This document shows, one piece after another, positions 38,120 through 47,466 of a stretch of DNA of 64,000 bases. The stretch is from assembly GCF_000626715.1 (NCBI RefSeq), contig NZ_AQRA01000012.1:58200-122199 (forward strand). Direction: 5' to 3'. Each line of letters begins with the position of its first letter. Position 1 is the stretch's first letter. The notes under the pieces are model-generated. The model was not told the origin of the DNA, made no database searches, and saw nothing but the letters and a program-made list of their open reading frames with translations. The position numbers and the translations under genes are program-made. Source of the stretch: Aquimarina atlantica. Lineage in GTDB: Bacteria > Bacteroidota > Bacteroidia > Flavobacteriales > Flavobacteriaceae.

Positions 38120-39361
38120 CTAAAGTAATGTATTAAGCAAAAGTTCGAACGATTTATTTACTGCTTTACCAATGGTTCGCTCTCTAAGATTACTGAAGAC
38201 ATATTGCTCTGAAAAAACACCTTTTGGGGTGGCTATTGCAATAAAAACTGTTCCTACTTCGACATCTCCATCACCTTTTTCTGGACCGGCATTACCTGTA
38301 GTAGCAATAGCATAATCTGATTTAAACTTTTCTTTTACTGCCAAAGCCATAGCTTCTGCGACCTCGATGCTAGTTACAGTATGTTTTTTGATAATCTCGG
38401 GATCTATACCCAATATATCTATTTTAGATTGTGTAGCATAGGTAACAGCTCCGCCATTAAAATAGGCAGAAGCGCCTGCATTGGCTGTAAACGATTGTGC
38501 TATTTTGCCTCCGGTACAACTTTCTGCTACAGAGAGTGTTTTACCTTGCTTAATCAATAATTGACCAATTCTCATCTCTATAGTTTCGTCTTCTTCATAC
38601 CCAACAATTATATCTCCTATTATTAGGTTTAAGGCTGATACCTTCTTTTCTATGGTATCCTCTAGAAGCTTTTTATCATTTCCTCTTGCCGAAAGACGAA
38701 GTCTTACTCTTCCTAAATTAGGCAAATATGCTAATTTAATATATGAGGGTAGATCATTCTCCCAGTCTTCAATTTTTTCTGCTACTGTACTTTCGCCCAT
38801 CCCATAAGTAAGTATCGTTTTATGAATGATATAAGGTCTGTTAAATCTTTTTTGTAACCTGGGTAGTACCTCATCTTTCATTAATCCTTTCATTTCGTAA
38901 GGTACCCCGGGCATAGATATAAAAACTGTGTTTTCTTTTTCCAGCCACATCCCGGGAGCTGTACCATAAAGGTTCATCAAGACGGTTGATTTACTGGGCA
39001 CAAGGGCTTGTTGCTTGTTTACATCAGAAATTGGTGTAGCGATGTATTTAGCAAATAACTTTTCGACATGCTCAAGCACATCTTTGTTTTCTACTAATGT
39101 ATCTTCAAAATATTCGCAAATGGTATGTTTTGTAATATCGTCTTTTGTAGGCCCCAGACCTCCTGTTATTAATACAACATCTACTCTATTACTAGCTTCT
39201 TCTATTGCATCGAGGATATGTTGCTTATCATCTTTTACAGATGAGATCTGATGTACATCTATACCTATTTTATTAAGCTCTTTACCTATAAATGCAGAAT
39301 TAGAATCAATGATTTGTCCAATCAGAATTTCATCTCCTATAGTAATAATTTCTGCAAGCAT
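38120..39361 (-). CDS. cinA: CinA-family nicotinamide-nucleotide amidohydrolase-like protein
   Basis: The 413-aa protein has the N-terminal MoCF/COG1058 domain (TGGLGPTKDDIT, the molybdopterin-binding-type loop; AEIITIGDEILIGQ at the start) and the C-terminal CinA domain (AESCTGGKIAQSF). The C-terminal domain hydrolyses nicotinamide mononucleotide to nicotinate mononucleotide; the N-terminal domain acts as ADP-ribose pyrophosphatase in some bacteria. It is last in a four-gene run with 2 bp to the Hpt gene. Competence regulation is not shown here. Confidence 0.9.
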   Translation of the reverse strand: MLAEIITIGDEILIGQIIDSNSAFIGKELNKIGIDVHQISSVKDDKQHILDAIEEASNRVDVVLITGGLGPTKDDITKHTICEYFEDTLVENKDVLEHVEKLFAKYIATPISDVNKQQALVPSKSTVLMNLYGTAPGMWLEKENTVFISMPGVPYEMKGLMKDEVLPRLQKRFNRPYIIHKTILTYGMGESTVAEKIEDWENDLPSYIKLAYLPNLGRVRLRLSARGNDKKLLEDTIEKKVSALNLIIGDIIVGYEEDETIEMRIGQLLIKQGKTLSVAESCTGGKIAQSFTANAGASAYFNGGAVTYATQSKIDILGIDPEIIKKHTVTSIEVAEAMALAVKEKFKSDYAIATTGNAGPEKGDGDVEVGTVFIAIATPKGVFSEQYVFSNLRERTIGKAVNKSFELLLNTLL

Positions 39362-39363
39362 AT

Positions 39364-39702
39364 TTAGCTAAAATCCGCTTTTAGGTCTTCGAGAGCTCCA
39401 TTAACTGTAGATACAATATGATCCAGAATAGGTATGATCTGTTCTTTTTCTTTCTTCGTTTTCGACCAAGCTTCTATTTGTTTTATTTGTGCTAGAAGAT
39501 CAATATCAAATAATTGAAGATTAGGTTTCATCTTATGAGCATATTGATATGCCATCTGTGGATTATCAGAATTTACAGCCTGAACCATACTATCAAGATC
39601 AGGCGGTATTTCTTCTAGAAAAGTCTGTACCAGGACAGCTATAAATTCGTTATCTCCTCCTGATAATTCATTTACATTTTTTAAACTATATCCTTTGCTC
39701 AT
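39364..39702 (-). CDS. Stand-alone Hpt-domain protein
   Basis: The 112-aa helical protein is a histidine phosphotransfer domain: the phospho-acceptor is H56 in AYQYAHKMKPNLQLF, in the usual AHxxK(P) context. There is no kinase or regulator domain in the protein and none in the window; its partners are elsewhere. It begins immediately after the FAH-family gene (stop codon at 39703-39705) and ends 2 bp before cinA, so it is translated from the same transcript. Confidence 0.85.
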   Translation of the reverse strand: MSKGYSLKNVNELSGGDNEFIAVLVQTFLEEIPPDLDSMVQAVNSDNPQMAYQYAHKMKPNLQLFDIDLLAQIKQIEAWSKTKKEKEQIIPILDHIVSTVNGALEDLKADFS

Positions 39703-40314
39703 TTATTTTACTTTTATTGAAAAAAATTGTTGGTTATTTATATATCCTGTCAAAATATCATTTGGTTTTACGACTCCAACACCAGCTGGCGTACCTGTAA
39801 ATATAATATCTCCTATCTTTAAAGTAAAATATTTTGACACATATTCTATTAATTCATCGATCTTCCATAGCATAAGCCTTGTATTACCTTGTTGTGCAAT
39901 TTCACCATTTTTCTCTAAACGAAAATCAATAGCATCGATATCTTCATATTCTTCTTTAGACACCCACTTTCCTATTACTGCTGCTCCATCAAAGGCTTTA
40001 GCTTTCTCCCAAGGAAGACCTTTTGCTTTAAGTTTAGCCTGCAAATCCCGTGCCGTGAAATCTATTCCAAGGCTTACTTCATTATAATACTTATGAGCAA
40101 ATTTTTTATTAATGTACTTACCTACCTTATTTATTTTTACCAATACTTCGACTTCATGATGAATATCATCTGAGAAATCTGGAATAAAAAAAGGTTGTTT
40201 TTTTAATAAAATAGAAGTATCTGGTTTTATAAAAACTACGGGATCTTCGGGTCTTTCATTCTCTAGCTCCTCGATATGATCTGTATAATTACGACCTATG
40301 CAAATAAGTTTCAT
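39703..40314 (-). CDS. FAH-family (fumarylacetoacetate hydrolase-like) protein
   Basis: The 203-aa protein begins MKLICIGRNYTDHIEEL and has the family metal motif HHEVEVLVKI (acidic ligands), the GIDFTARDLQAKLK loop and GDIIFTGTPAGVG near the C-terminus. Such short FAH proteins include acylpyruvase/oxaloacetate decarboxylase-type enzymes; the precise reaction is open. It is 24 bp downstream of the exonuclease gene. Confidence 0.88.
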   Translation of the reverse strand: MKLICIGRNYTDHIEELENERPEDPVVFIKPDTSILLKKQPFFIPDFSDDIHHEVEVLVKINKVGKYINKKFAHKYYNEVSLGIDFTARDLQAKLKAKGLPWEKAKAFDGAAVIGKWVSKEEYEDIDAIDFRLEKNGEIAQQGNTRLMLWKIDELIEYVSKYFTLKIGDIIFTGTPAGVGVVKPNDILTGYINNQQFFSIKVK

Positions 40315-40338
40315 AATATAAAATGGTAAAAGAAATGA

Positions 40339-41118
40339 TTATAGATTTAGGCTATTATTTAACTTACGAAGTCGAACTGCCGTAAGTACTTTTTTGGTAT
40401 ACAAAGGAAAATCTGCATTTTGTATCCAGCCAAAATATCCAGGTTCTTCTTCCATTACCTGTTCTACCAATTTTCCTTTATGTTTACCAAAGGAAAAAAT
40501 TTCTTTTTTATTATCGTCAAAAGCTATAAAACCAGCAAAATCTGCAAACTGTTTTCTTGAACTAAATTCTGACAAGAACTTGGCGTCGTTTTCTAATTCT
40601 GGATAACGATCTAATTGTGCTTTTAACACTTCATAAGTAGCAAGTGTATCGGCTTCTGCAGAATGTGCATCTGTTAAATCCTTATCACAATAAAATTTAT
40701 ACGCAGCAGATAGTGTTCTTTTTTCCATTTTATGATAAATAGTTTGCACATCAATTGCAACGGTATTTTTCATATCAAAGTCCAGTCCCGCTCTTAACAA
40801 TTCTTCTGCTAATAATGGTATATCGAACCGATTAGAATTAAAACCTCCTAAATCGCAACCTTTTATCATTTCACTAACTTTACTTGCTATTTTCTTAAAA
40901 ACAGGTTCATTAGCTACCTTGGCATCATCGATACCGTGTACGGCTGTAGTTTCTGGGGGTATTGGCATTTCGGGGTTAACCAACCAGGTTTTGCTTTCCT
41001 GGGTGCCATTGGGAAATATTTTTAGAATAGAAATTTCTACAATACGATCTTTAGAAATATTTATACCGGTAGTTTCTAGATCAAAAAAACATATCGGTCT
41101 TTTTAAATTAAGCTCCAT
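40339..41118 (-). CDS. 3'-5' exonuclease of DnaQ family with ExoX-like tail
   Basis: The 259-aa protein has a DEDDh exonuclease domain: DLETTG (D, E), NSNRFDIPLL (D) and DAHSAEADTLAT (H, D). After it, residues 212-250 (FSFGKHKGKLVEQVMEEEPGYFGWIQNADFP) match the short C-terminal domain of exodeoxyribonuclease X-like proteins, a DUF3820-related element. It is the first gene of the cinA-side operon. Whether it acts as a polymerase subunit or an independent DNase is not shown. Confidence 0.9.
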   Translation of the reverse strand: MELNLKRPICFFDLETTGINISKDRIVEISILKIFPNGTQESKTWLVNPEMPIPPETTAVHGIDDAKVANEPVFKKIASKVSEMIKGCDLGGFNSNRFDIPLLAEELLRAGLDFDMKNTVAIDVQTIYHKMEKRTLSAAYKFYCDKDLTDAHSAEADTLATYEVLKAQLDRYPELENDAKFLSEFSSRKQFADFAGFIAFDDNKKEIFSFGKHKGKLVEQVMEEEPGYFGWIQNADFPLYTKKVLTAVRLRKLNNSLNL

Positions 41119-41199
41119 AAATTGATTGTGTGATACTCAAAGATAACAGCTATTCTTTAACATTCTTATAGACTAGCTCTATTTTAACATTTACAAAAA

Positions 41200-41886
41200 C
41201 TATACAACCTTATTAACGAATACATTATCCGCAAATTTTCTTGTAACTGTTTCTATTGTATTATCAAATTTAATTCGAATTGATTTATCAAACTCCCGAA
41301 CTTCGAGAATTTTTATTTCACTACTTAATGCCAATCCGATTTCTGATACATATTTTAAAAAATGAACAGAGCCATCATTTACAGCAACAAGTTGGCAAAC
41401 ATCTCCTTCTGATAAGGAAGAAAGTGTTATTTTAGGTACGATCGAATACTCCCCATTAGCATTAGGAATCATTTCACCATGAGGGTCTTTTTTAGGAAAA
41501 TCCATAAACCGATCTAATTCATCAATCAACTTACGAGATTTAATATGTTCTAACTGTTCTGCTACATCATGAACCTCATCCCAGGTAAAGTTTAGATAAT
41601 TACATAAAAAAGTCTCCCATAATCTATGTTTACGAATCAATCGAACTGCTACCGACTTACCTCCTTCTGTTAAATCTAATTTACCATACTTTTCGCTTAC
41701 TACATAACCTTTAGCTTTTAACTTCTTAATCATGTTGTTTGTAGAAGCTGGAGAAACTTTAAGATAATCTGCCAATTGATTATTTCCCACTTTTACAGAA
41801 GCATCCTCTATAAGTAACTGAAATATAGCCTTTAAGTAGTCTTCTTCACTTTTTGTTAAATTATTCAAATTTAATTTGTTAGTCAT
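41200..41886 (-). CDS. DtxR/MntR-type metal-dependent regulator
   Basis: The 228-aa protein has the DtxR order: an N-terminal winged helix (about 10-75, LADYLKVSPASTNNMIKKLKAKGYV), a metal-binding dimerisation region (75-150, LIRKHRLWETFL, AEQLEHIKS) and a FeoA/SH3-like C-terminal domain (155-225). It diverges from the transport operon 51 bp away, so it is very probably its repressor. Metal preference (Mn or Fe) cannot be read from sequence; the neighbours fit Mn/Fe/Zn uptake. Confidence 0.9.
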   Translation of the reverse strand: MTNKLNLNNLTKSEEDYLKAIFQLLIEDASVKVGNNQLADYLKVSPASTNNMIKKLKAKGYVVSEKYGKLDLTEGGKSVAVRLIRKHRLWETFLCNYLNFTWDEVHDVAEQLEHIKSRKLIDELDRFMDFPKKDPHGEMIPNANGEYSIVPKITLSSLSEGDVCQLVAVNDGSVHFLKYVSEIGLALSSEIKILEVREFDKSIRIKFDNTIETVTRKFADNVFVNKVV

Positions 41887-41896
41887 AGCTAACTTT

Positions 41897-41933
41897 TTTA
41901 GTTTTGTCGAAATAATAAAACAAAATTACTAAA
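41897..41933. promoter_or_regulatory. Candidate operator between the regulator and the transport operon
   Basis: The 51-bp divergent gap holds an imperfect inverted repeat, TTTAGTTTTGT (41897-41907) and ACAAAATTACTAAA (41920-41933; three extra bases in the second arm). Its place overlaps both promoters. It may be the regulator's site, but it does not match a known DtxR box well. Confidence 0.35.
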
Positions 41934-41937
41934 CCTA

Positions 41938-44163
41938 ATGCAATTACGTATAATAATCTTATTTGCTTTTGTAAACTACATGATTTATAATCCGTTACAT
42001 TCTCAAGAACTCAATCAAACCAATACATTAAAAGGTGTGATATATGATGATAACGGAATACTTCCTTTTGCTAACATATATATAGAAGGAACATCTCTTG
42101 GTAGTTCTAGCGATGAAAATGGTGTATTTAGTATTGAAAACATACCTGTTGGAAATTATAAAGTAGTTGCTTCATTTACAGGTTACACACCTATTAAGAA
42201 AAAGGTATCTATAGTAGCAGGAAAAAATAAAATAAACCTTGTTATGTCACAAGGATCATCTCTGGATGAAGTAGTGATCACAGGAACATTAAAAGCTGTA
42301 AGTCGATCAGAAAGCCCTGTTCCCGTAGAAATCTATTCTCCAACATTTTTCAAAAAAAATCCAACACCAAATTTATTCGAATCCTTACAAAATGTAAATG
42401 GTGTAAGACCACAACTTAACTGTAGTATTTGTAACACTGGTGATATTCACATTAATGGGTTAGAAGGACCTTATACACTTGTGATGATAGACGGAATGCC
42501 TATTGTAAGTGGATTATCTACTGTTTACGGATTATCAGGAATACCTAATTCATTAATTGATAGAATTGAAGTGGTAAAAGGCCCTGCTTCATCCTTATAC
42601 GGAAGTGAAGCTGTTGGAGGTCTCATCAATGTTATTACAAAAAATCCTAATGATGCTCCCGAGGTAAGTACAGATGTTTTTGCTACCAGTTGGGGAGAAA
42701 CCAATATAGATTTTGGTTTTAAAACCAAATTAGGTAATGCTACTGCACTATTTGGTGCCAATTATTTTTATTATGATCAAGCTATAGACAATAACAATGA
42801 TGGGTTTACAGACCTTACATTGCAGGATCGTATATCTATATTTAATAAGTGGAATTTTAATCGTAAAAGCGGAAAAAACTTTACGCTTGCTGGTAGGTTT
42901 TATTATGAAGATAGATGGGGAGGAGAAAATGAATGGAATTCTGATTTTAGAGGAAGTGATCAAATATACGGAGAGAGTATATATACTGCACGATATGAAA
43001 TACTGGGCAATTACGAATTACCGGTAGAAGAACCTTTAACGCTCTCTTTTTCTTATACAGATCACGATCAGGATTCATATTATGGGACTGTATCCTACCA
43101 GGCAAAACAACGTATTGGTTTTACGCAGTTAACCTGGGATAAAAAAATAAAATCACACGATCTACTATTTGGAGCTGCTTACAGATATCAATATTATGAC
43201 GATAACACACCAGCGACAACTTCGAATGGTCAAAACGATCCTGAAGAAACAAATACTCCCGGTATATTTTTACAAGACGAAATCACACTGGCCCCTAAAC
43301 ATAAACTATTATTAGGAGCAAGACTAGATTATCATAACCGACACGGAACCATTTTTACCCCAAGACTTGCTTACAAATGGAGTATTAATGACAAAAATAT
43401 TTTTAGATTCAATGCTGGTACAGGGTTTAGAGTCGTTAATCTTTTTACAGAAGATCATGCAGCTCTCACAGGTTCTCGCGAGGTAATTATCGAAGAGGAT
43501 CTCAATCCAGAAGAATCTTATAATGTGAACCTTAATTATATTAAAAAAATATTTTTTGACAACGGAACCTTTATTGGGCTGGATGCTTCAGCCTGGTATA
43601 CCTATTTCACAAATGCTATAATTCCTGATTATGAAACAAATGCTGAAGAAATACGATATGGCAATTTAGATGGTCATGCAGTATCTACAGGAGTAAGCCT
43701 TAATACCGATATCAACTTTTCTAATGGACTAAAATTTACAATAGGAATGAGTGGACTTAATGTTTCGAATACAGAGAATGGAGTAACCACACGCCAGATA
43801 CTTACAGAAAGTTTCACAGGAACCTGGGGAGTGACTTATAAAATACAATCCCTTAACCTAACAATAGATTATACAGGAAACGTATACGGCCCTATGCGAT
43901 TAGTCACTCAGGGGCCAGATGATCCCAGAAAAGACAAATCACCGTGGTGGAGTATTCAAAACATACAATTCTCGCATAAAACCAAAAACAACATAGAAAT
44001 TTACGGAGGCATTAAAAATTTATTAGACTGGACACCTAGTCGAGGAAATCCTTTTTTAATAGCCGGAGCCGATGACCCATTTGGACCAGATTTTGATACC
44101 ACATACATATATGCTTCTAATCAAGGGATACGAGGTTTTTTAGGCGTTCGTTATTTCTTGTAA
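41938..44163 (+). CDS. TonB-dependent outer membrane receptor
   Basis: The 741-aa protein has a signal peptide (ending PLHSQ), a CarboxypepD_reg-like domain (30-105), a TonB box-like DEVVITGT (110-117), a plug domain (about 125-230) and a 22-strand barrel ending RGFLGVRYFL. The plug has C162 and C165 in NCSICNTGDIHINGLEG, a C-x2-C pair. Family members transport siderophores, haem, vitamin B12 or metals. Its operon with a metal ABC transporter suggests a metal or metal-chelate substrate. It starts 51 bp from the divergent regulator. Confidence 0.9.
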   Translation: MQLRIIILFAFVNYMIYNPLHSQELNQTNTLKGVIYDDNGILPFANIYIEGTSLGSSSDENGVFSIENIPVGNYKVVASFTGYTPIKKKVSIVAGKNKINLVMSQGSSLDEVVITGTLKAVSRSESPVPVEIYSPTFFKKNPTPNLFESLQNVNGVRPQLNCSICNTGDIHINGLEGPYTLVMIDGMPIVSGLSTVYGLSGIPNSLIDRIEVVKGPASSLYGSEAVGGLINVITKNPNDAPEVSTDVFATSWGETNIDFGFKTKLGNATALFGANYFYYDQAIDNNNDGFTDLTLQDRISIFNKWNFNRKSGKNFTLAGRFYYEDRWGGENEWNSDFRGSDQIYGESIYTARYEILGNYELPVEEPLTLSFSYTDHDQDSYYGTVSYQAKQRIGFTQLTWDKKIKSHDLLFGAAYRYQYYDDNTPATTSNGQNDPEETNTPGIFLQDEITLAPKHKLLLGARLDYHNRHGTIFTPRLAYKWSINDKNIFRFNAGTGFRVVNLFTEDHAALTGSREVIIEEDLNPEESYNVNLNYIKKIFFDNGTFIGLDASAWYTYFTNAIIPDYETNAEEIRYGNLDGHAVSTGVSLNTDINFSNGLKFTIGMSGLNVSNTENGVTTRQILTESFTGTWGVTYKIQSLNLTIDYTGNVYGPMRLVTQGPDDPRKDKSPWWSIQNIQFSHKTKNNIEIYGGIKNLLDWTPSRGNPFLIAGADDPFGPDFDTTYIYASNQGIRGFLGVRYFL

Positions 44164-44175
44164 ACTCAATACAAA

Positions 44176-44655
44176 ATGAAAGCTTTTTATATCATATCAT
44201 TCTTCATATTATCCCTTCTACATCAAAACGTAGCAGCACAGTTACAAATTGATTCTTTTGAGTCTATAGAAAACAAAATGACTATTACTCCCAAACCTTT
44301 GGTTATATTTATTCATACCGATTGGTGCATGTATTGCAAGAATATGGAAAATACAACTTTTAAGAATACTGATGTTATACAACAACTAAACGAAAATTTC
44401 TATTTCGCTTCACTAAATGGTGAAAGTCGTGAAACCATACACTTCTTAAACAATTCTTTTCGTTTTCAACCTAATGGAAACAAAACCGGAGTGCATCAAT
44501 TAGCTAGAGAACTTGCCACAGTTAATAACCAAATTGGTTATCCAACATTAGCAATCCTAAATCACAAATACGAAATCATATTTCAACAGCAATCCTTTTT
44601 AAGCGCTAAAGAACTTATCAAAATATTAAATAAACTTTCTAACAATGATTCATAA
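44176..44655 (+). CDS. Secreted thioredoxin-like protein
   Basis: The 159-aa protein has a signal peptide (ending VAAQ, about residue 22) and a thioredoxin fold with the active site C51-M-Y-C54 in DWCMYCKNM. It probably acts as a periplasmic reductant; being in the metal operon it might keep the receptor or binding-protein cysteines in one state. It begins 12 bp after the TonB receptor and overlaps the next gene by 11 bp. Confidence 0.87.
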   Translation: MKAFYIISFFILSLLHQNVAAQLQIDSFESIENKMTITPKPLVIFIHTDWCMYCKNMENTTFKNTDVIQQLNENFYFASLNGESRETIHFLNNSFRFQPNGNKTGVHQLARELATVNNQIGYPTLAILNHKYEIIFQQQSFLSAKELIKILNKLSNNDS

Positions 44656-45562
44656 AAAATTAATGCTATTACTTCTTATTTTCACATTTTTCTCCTGTAA
44701 AAAAGAAGTAAAAGACAAAAATCAAAAACTACAAGTAGTCACCACCACCTCTATGATCACCGATATGGTTAAAAACATTGGTGGAGATCTAATTGAAGTC
44801 GAGGGGTTAATGGGAAGTGGTGTCGATCCTCACTTATACAAAGCCAGCGAAGGTGATGTATCAAAATTGGTGAATGCCGATGTAATTTTTTATAACGGTT
44901 TACACTTGGAAGGAAAACTGGTAGAAGTATTTGAAAAAATGAAACATCAGGATATTAATACCATAGCTATAGGAAAAAGTTTAGATAAAAATACGCTAAT
45001 TGGTTCTGATTATTTTGCTTCTAATTACGATCCTCATATATGGTTTAGTGTAGAAAACTGGAAAATTATAACGACGTTCGTTACCCATAAACTTACAGAG
45101 ATAGATCCAAAAAATACTGAAGCTTTTAAAACCAATGGAAAAATATACTTAGCTAAGTTAGATGAATTAGAAAACAAATTAAAAAACACTATTGCCTCTT
45201 TACCAAAAGAAAAACGAATTCTGGTTACAGCACACGATGCTTTTAGTTATTTTGGGAAAGCATATGATTTTGAGGTAGTTGGTCTACAGGGACTATCTAC
45301 TGCTACAGAAGCTGGAGTACAGGATGTTCAAAAATTAGCTAACTTTATTATTGAGAAGAAAGTAAAGGCTATTTTTGTAGAAAGCTCTGTTCCTAAACGA
45401 ACTATCGAAGCTTTACAAGCCGCAGTAAAATCAAAAAATCATGAAGTTACCATAGGAGGTACATTGTTCTCTGATGCATTAGGTAATGCAGGAACAAAAG
45501 AAGGTACTTATATTGGGATGTTTGAATATAATGTCAATACTATTATTAATGCTCTCAAGTAG
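44645..45562 (+). CDS. Metal ABC transporter substrate-binding lipoprotein (TroA-like)
   Basis: The 305-aa protein has a lipobox (ending FFSC, Cys18) and the cluster A-I/TroA fold. Likely ligands are H63 (DPHLYKA), H131 (DPHIWF), the E222/Q226 region of STATEAGVQDVQ and D277 (GTLFSDAL), matching TroA-type Zn/Mn binding. Compared with my recollection of TroA, the third ligand His is a Gln here, so metal choice is uncertain. It is the periplasmic receptor of the transporter that follows. Confidence 0.88.
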   Translation: MIHKKLMLLLLIFTFFSCKKEVKDKNQKLQVVTTTSMITDMVKNIGGDLIEVEGLMGSGVDPHLYKASEGDVSKLVNADVIFYNGLHLEGKLVEVFEKMKHQDINTIAIGKSLDKNTLIGSDYFASNYDPHIWFSVENWKIITTFVTHKLTEIDPKNTEAFKTNGKIYLAKLDELENKLKNTIASLPKEKRILVTAHDAFSYFGKAYDFEVVGLQGLSTATEAGVQDVQKLANFIIEKKVKAIFVESSVPKRTIEALQAAVKSKNHEVTIGGTLFSDALGNAGTKEGTYIGMFEYNVNTIINALK

Positions 45563-45589
45563 TGATTATATTGAATAAAAATTGTTTAT

Positions 45590-46330
45590 ATGAAAGAACA
45601 AAAAATCGCAGTTCAAATAGATGATTTAACTGTTGCTTACAATTACAAACCTGTACTATGGGACATTGACCTCGCCATACCAGAAGGTGTACTTATGGCA
45701 ATTGTTGGCCCTAACGGAGCAGGAAAATCTACTTTGATAAAATCGATTTTAGATATCATTAAACCCATTGCAGGGAGTACTCAAATTTATGGGAAGCCAT
45801 ACAAGAAACAACGCTCACTGGTAGCCTATGTCCCTCAAAAAGGAAGTGTAGACTGGGATTTCCCAACTACTGCACTAGATGTCGTAATGATGGGTACTTA
45901 TGGAAGCCTGGGGTGGATCAAAAGACCAGGGCAAAAACAAAAAAAAGCAGCTCTTGAAGCATTAGAAAAAGTAGGCATGCTTTCTTTTAAAAGCAGGCAA
46001 ATAAGTCAGCTTTCAGGAGGACAACAACAACGTATTTTTTTGGCAAGGGCTTTAGTTCAAAATGCATCTATCTATTTTATGGATGAACCTTTTCAAGGAG
46101 TCGATGCCACTACAGAAAAGGCAATTATTAATATCTTAAAAGAACTTAGGAAAGCTGGCAAAACAGTAATTGTAGTACATCATGATTTGCAAACTGTACC
46201 AGAATATTTTGATTGGGTTACTTTTCTTAATGTAAAAAAGATCGCTACCGGACCAGTAAAAGACATTTTTAATGATGACAATTTAACCAAAACCTACGGA
46301 ATTAATTACAAAGTTAGTATACAACAGTAA
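45590..46330 (+). CDS. Metal ABC transporter ATP-binding protein
   Basis: The 246-aa protein has Walker A GPNGAGKST (40-48), the signature LSGGQQQR (141-148), Walker B IYFMDEP (161-167) and the H-loop VHHD. The sequence fits the Zn/Mn/Fe (TroB/ZnuC) branch. It begins 27 bp after the binding protein and 5 bp before the first permease. Confidence 0.95.
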   Translation: MKEQKIAVQIDDLTVAYNYKPVLWDIDLAIPEGVLMAIVGPNGAGKSTLIKSILDIIKPIAGSTQIYGKPYKKQRSLVAYVPQKGSVDWDFPTTALDVVMMGTYGSLGWIKRPGQKQKKAALEALEKVGMLSFKSRQISQLSGGQQQRIFLARALVQNASIYFMDEPFQGVDATTEKAIINILKELRKAGKTVIVVHHDLQTVPEYFDWVTFLNVKKIATGPVKDIFNDDNLTKTYGINYKVSIQQ

Positions 46331-46335
46331 GAACT

Positions 46336-47466
46336 ATGGATATAAAAGAATACATAGAACTTGTCTTTACAGATTACACTTTACGTACAATAACACTGGG
46401 CACAGCTGTACTTGGTGCTATTTGTGGTATGCTGGGTAGTTTTGCTGTATTACGCAAACAAAGTTTATTAGGAGATGCTATTTCTCATGCTGCATTACCT
46501 GGTATAGCAATTGCTTTTCTAATTATTGGCACAAAAAACAGTTCTGCATTTCTATTAGGAGCATTAATTAGCGGTCTAATTGGTACGTTTTGGATTCGTG
46601 GTATCACTAGTAAAACACACCTGAAATCTGATACAGCTTTAGGTCTTATATTATCATTATTCTTTGGGTTCGGAATGTTATTACTAACTTATATCCAGAA
46701 AATGCCCAATGCTAATCAGGCTGGTTTAGAAAGTTACCTTTTTGGACAGGCGGCTACACTCTTAGAAAGTGATGTATGGCTTATGGTTATTGTTACAGGA
46801 ATCAGCTTAGTAGTTTTATTATTATTCTGGAAAGAACTCAAACTATTGTTATTTGATCCCGATTACACTAAGACACTGGGATTTAATACCAAATTCTTGG
46901 ATATTCTTATCACTACGTTTATTGTAATTGCTATTGTATTAGGGCTGCAAACCGTAGGCGTAGTATTAATGAGTGCTATGTTATTAGCTCCTGCTGCTGC
47001 AGCTAGACAATGGACAAATAACTTAGCCGTAATGGTTATTTTGGCAGCAATTTTTGGAGCATTCTCCGGAGTTTTCGGAACCGCTATTAGTGCCAGTCAT
47101 AACAACTTATCTACAGGCCCTGTAATTGTATTAATTGCCGGTGTGTTTGTACTATTTTCTTTTATTTTTTCTCCAGGTAGAGGGCTATTGTTTAGAGAAA
47201 TTCGATTTAGAAAAAACAGAAGCGATCTTCAATTACATAAAACATTATCTTTTATGTATAATATTGCCAGTACACACGAAAATATTGCGCATCCACATGC
47301 CATTAAAATTTTGAATAACTTTCAGGGGTTCACCAGAAAATCACTTCAAAAATTAGAAGACAAAGATTATGTGAAAATTGAAGGAAACATGTGGTCTCTA
47401 ACCGAGTCTGGGTATAAAACTGCTTCCAATTTATATAATCAACTAACAAAAGAAGAAAATGAGTAG
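46336..47466 (+). CDS. Metal ABC transporter permease with C-terminal winged helix
   Basis: The 376-aa protein has eight or nine membrane spans in residues 15-285 (TroC/ZnuB family) and an extra soluble tail of about 80 residues (295-370): LQLHKTLSFMYNIASTHE, FTRKSLQKLEDKDYVKIEGNMWSLTESGYKTAS, which resembles a DtxR/MarR-type winged helix. Permeases of this family are usually about 280-300 aa, so the tail is an addition. It overlaps the next gene by 8 bp. It probably imports Mn, Fe or Zn. Confidence 0.88.
   Translation: MDIKEYIELVFTDYTLRTITLGTAVLGAICGMLGSFAVLRKQSLLGDAISHAALPGIAIAFLIIGTKNSSAFLLGALISGLIGTFWIRGITSKTHLKSDTALGLILSLFFGFGMLLLTYIQKMPNANQAGLESYLFGQAATLLESDVWLMVIVTGISLVVLLLFWKELKLLLFDPDYTKTLGFNTKFLDILITTFIVIAIVLGLQTVGVVLMSAMLLAPAAAARQWTNNLAVMVILAAIFGAFSGVFGTAISASHNNLSTGPVIVLIAGVFVLFSFIFSPGRGLLFREIRFRKNRSDLQLHKTLSFMYNIASTHENIAHPHAIKILNNFQGFTRKSLQKLEDKDYVKIEGNMWSLTESGYKTASNLYNQLTKEENE

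Noticed and set aside
41897..41933. Classical DtxR/MntR box
   Set aside because: The inverted repeat does not match a known DtxR consensus well; kept only as a low-confidence candidate operator.
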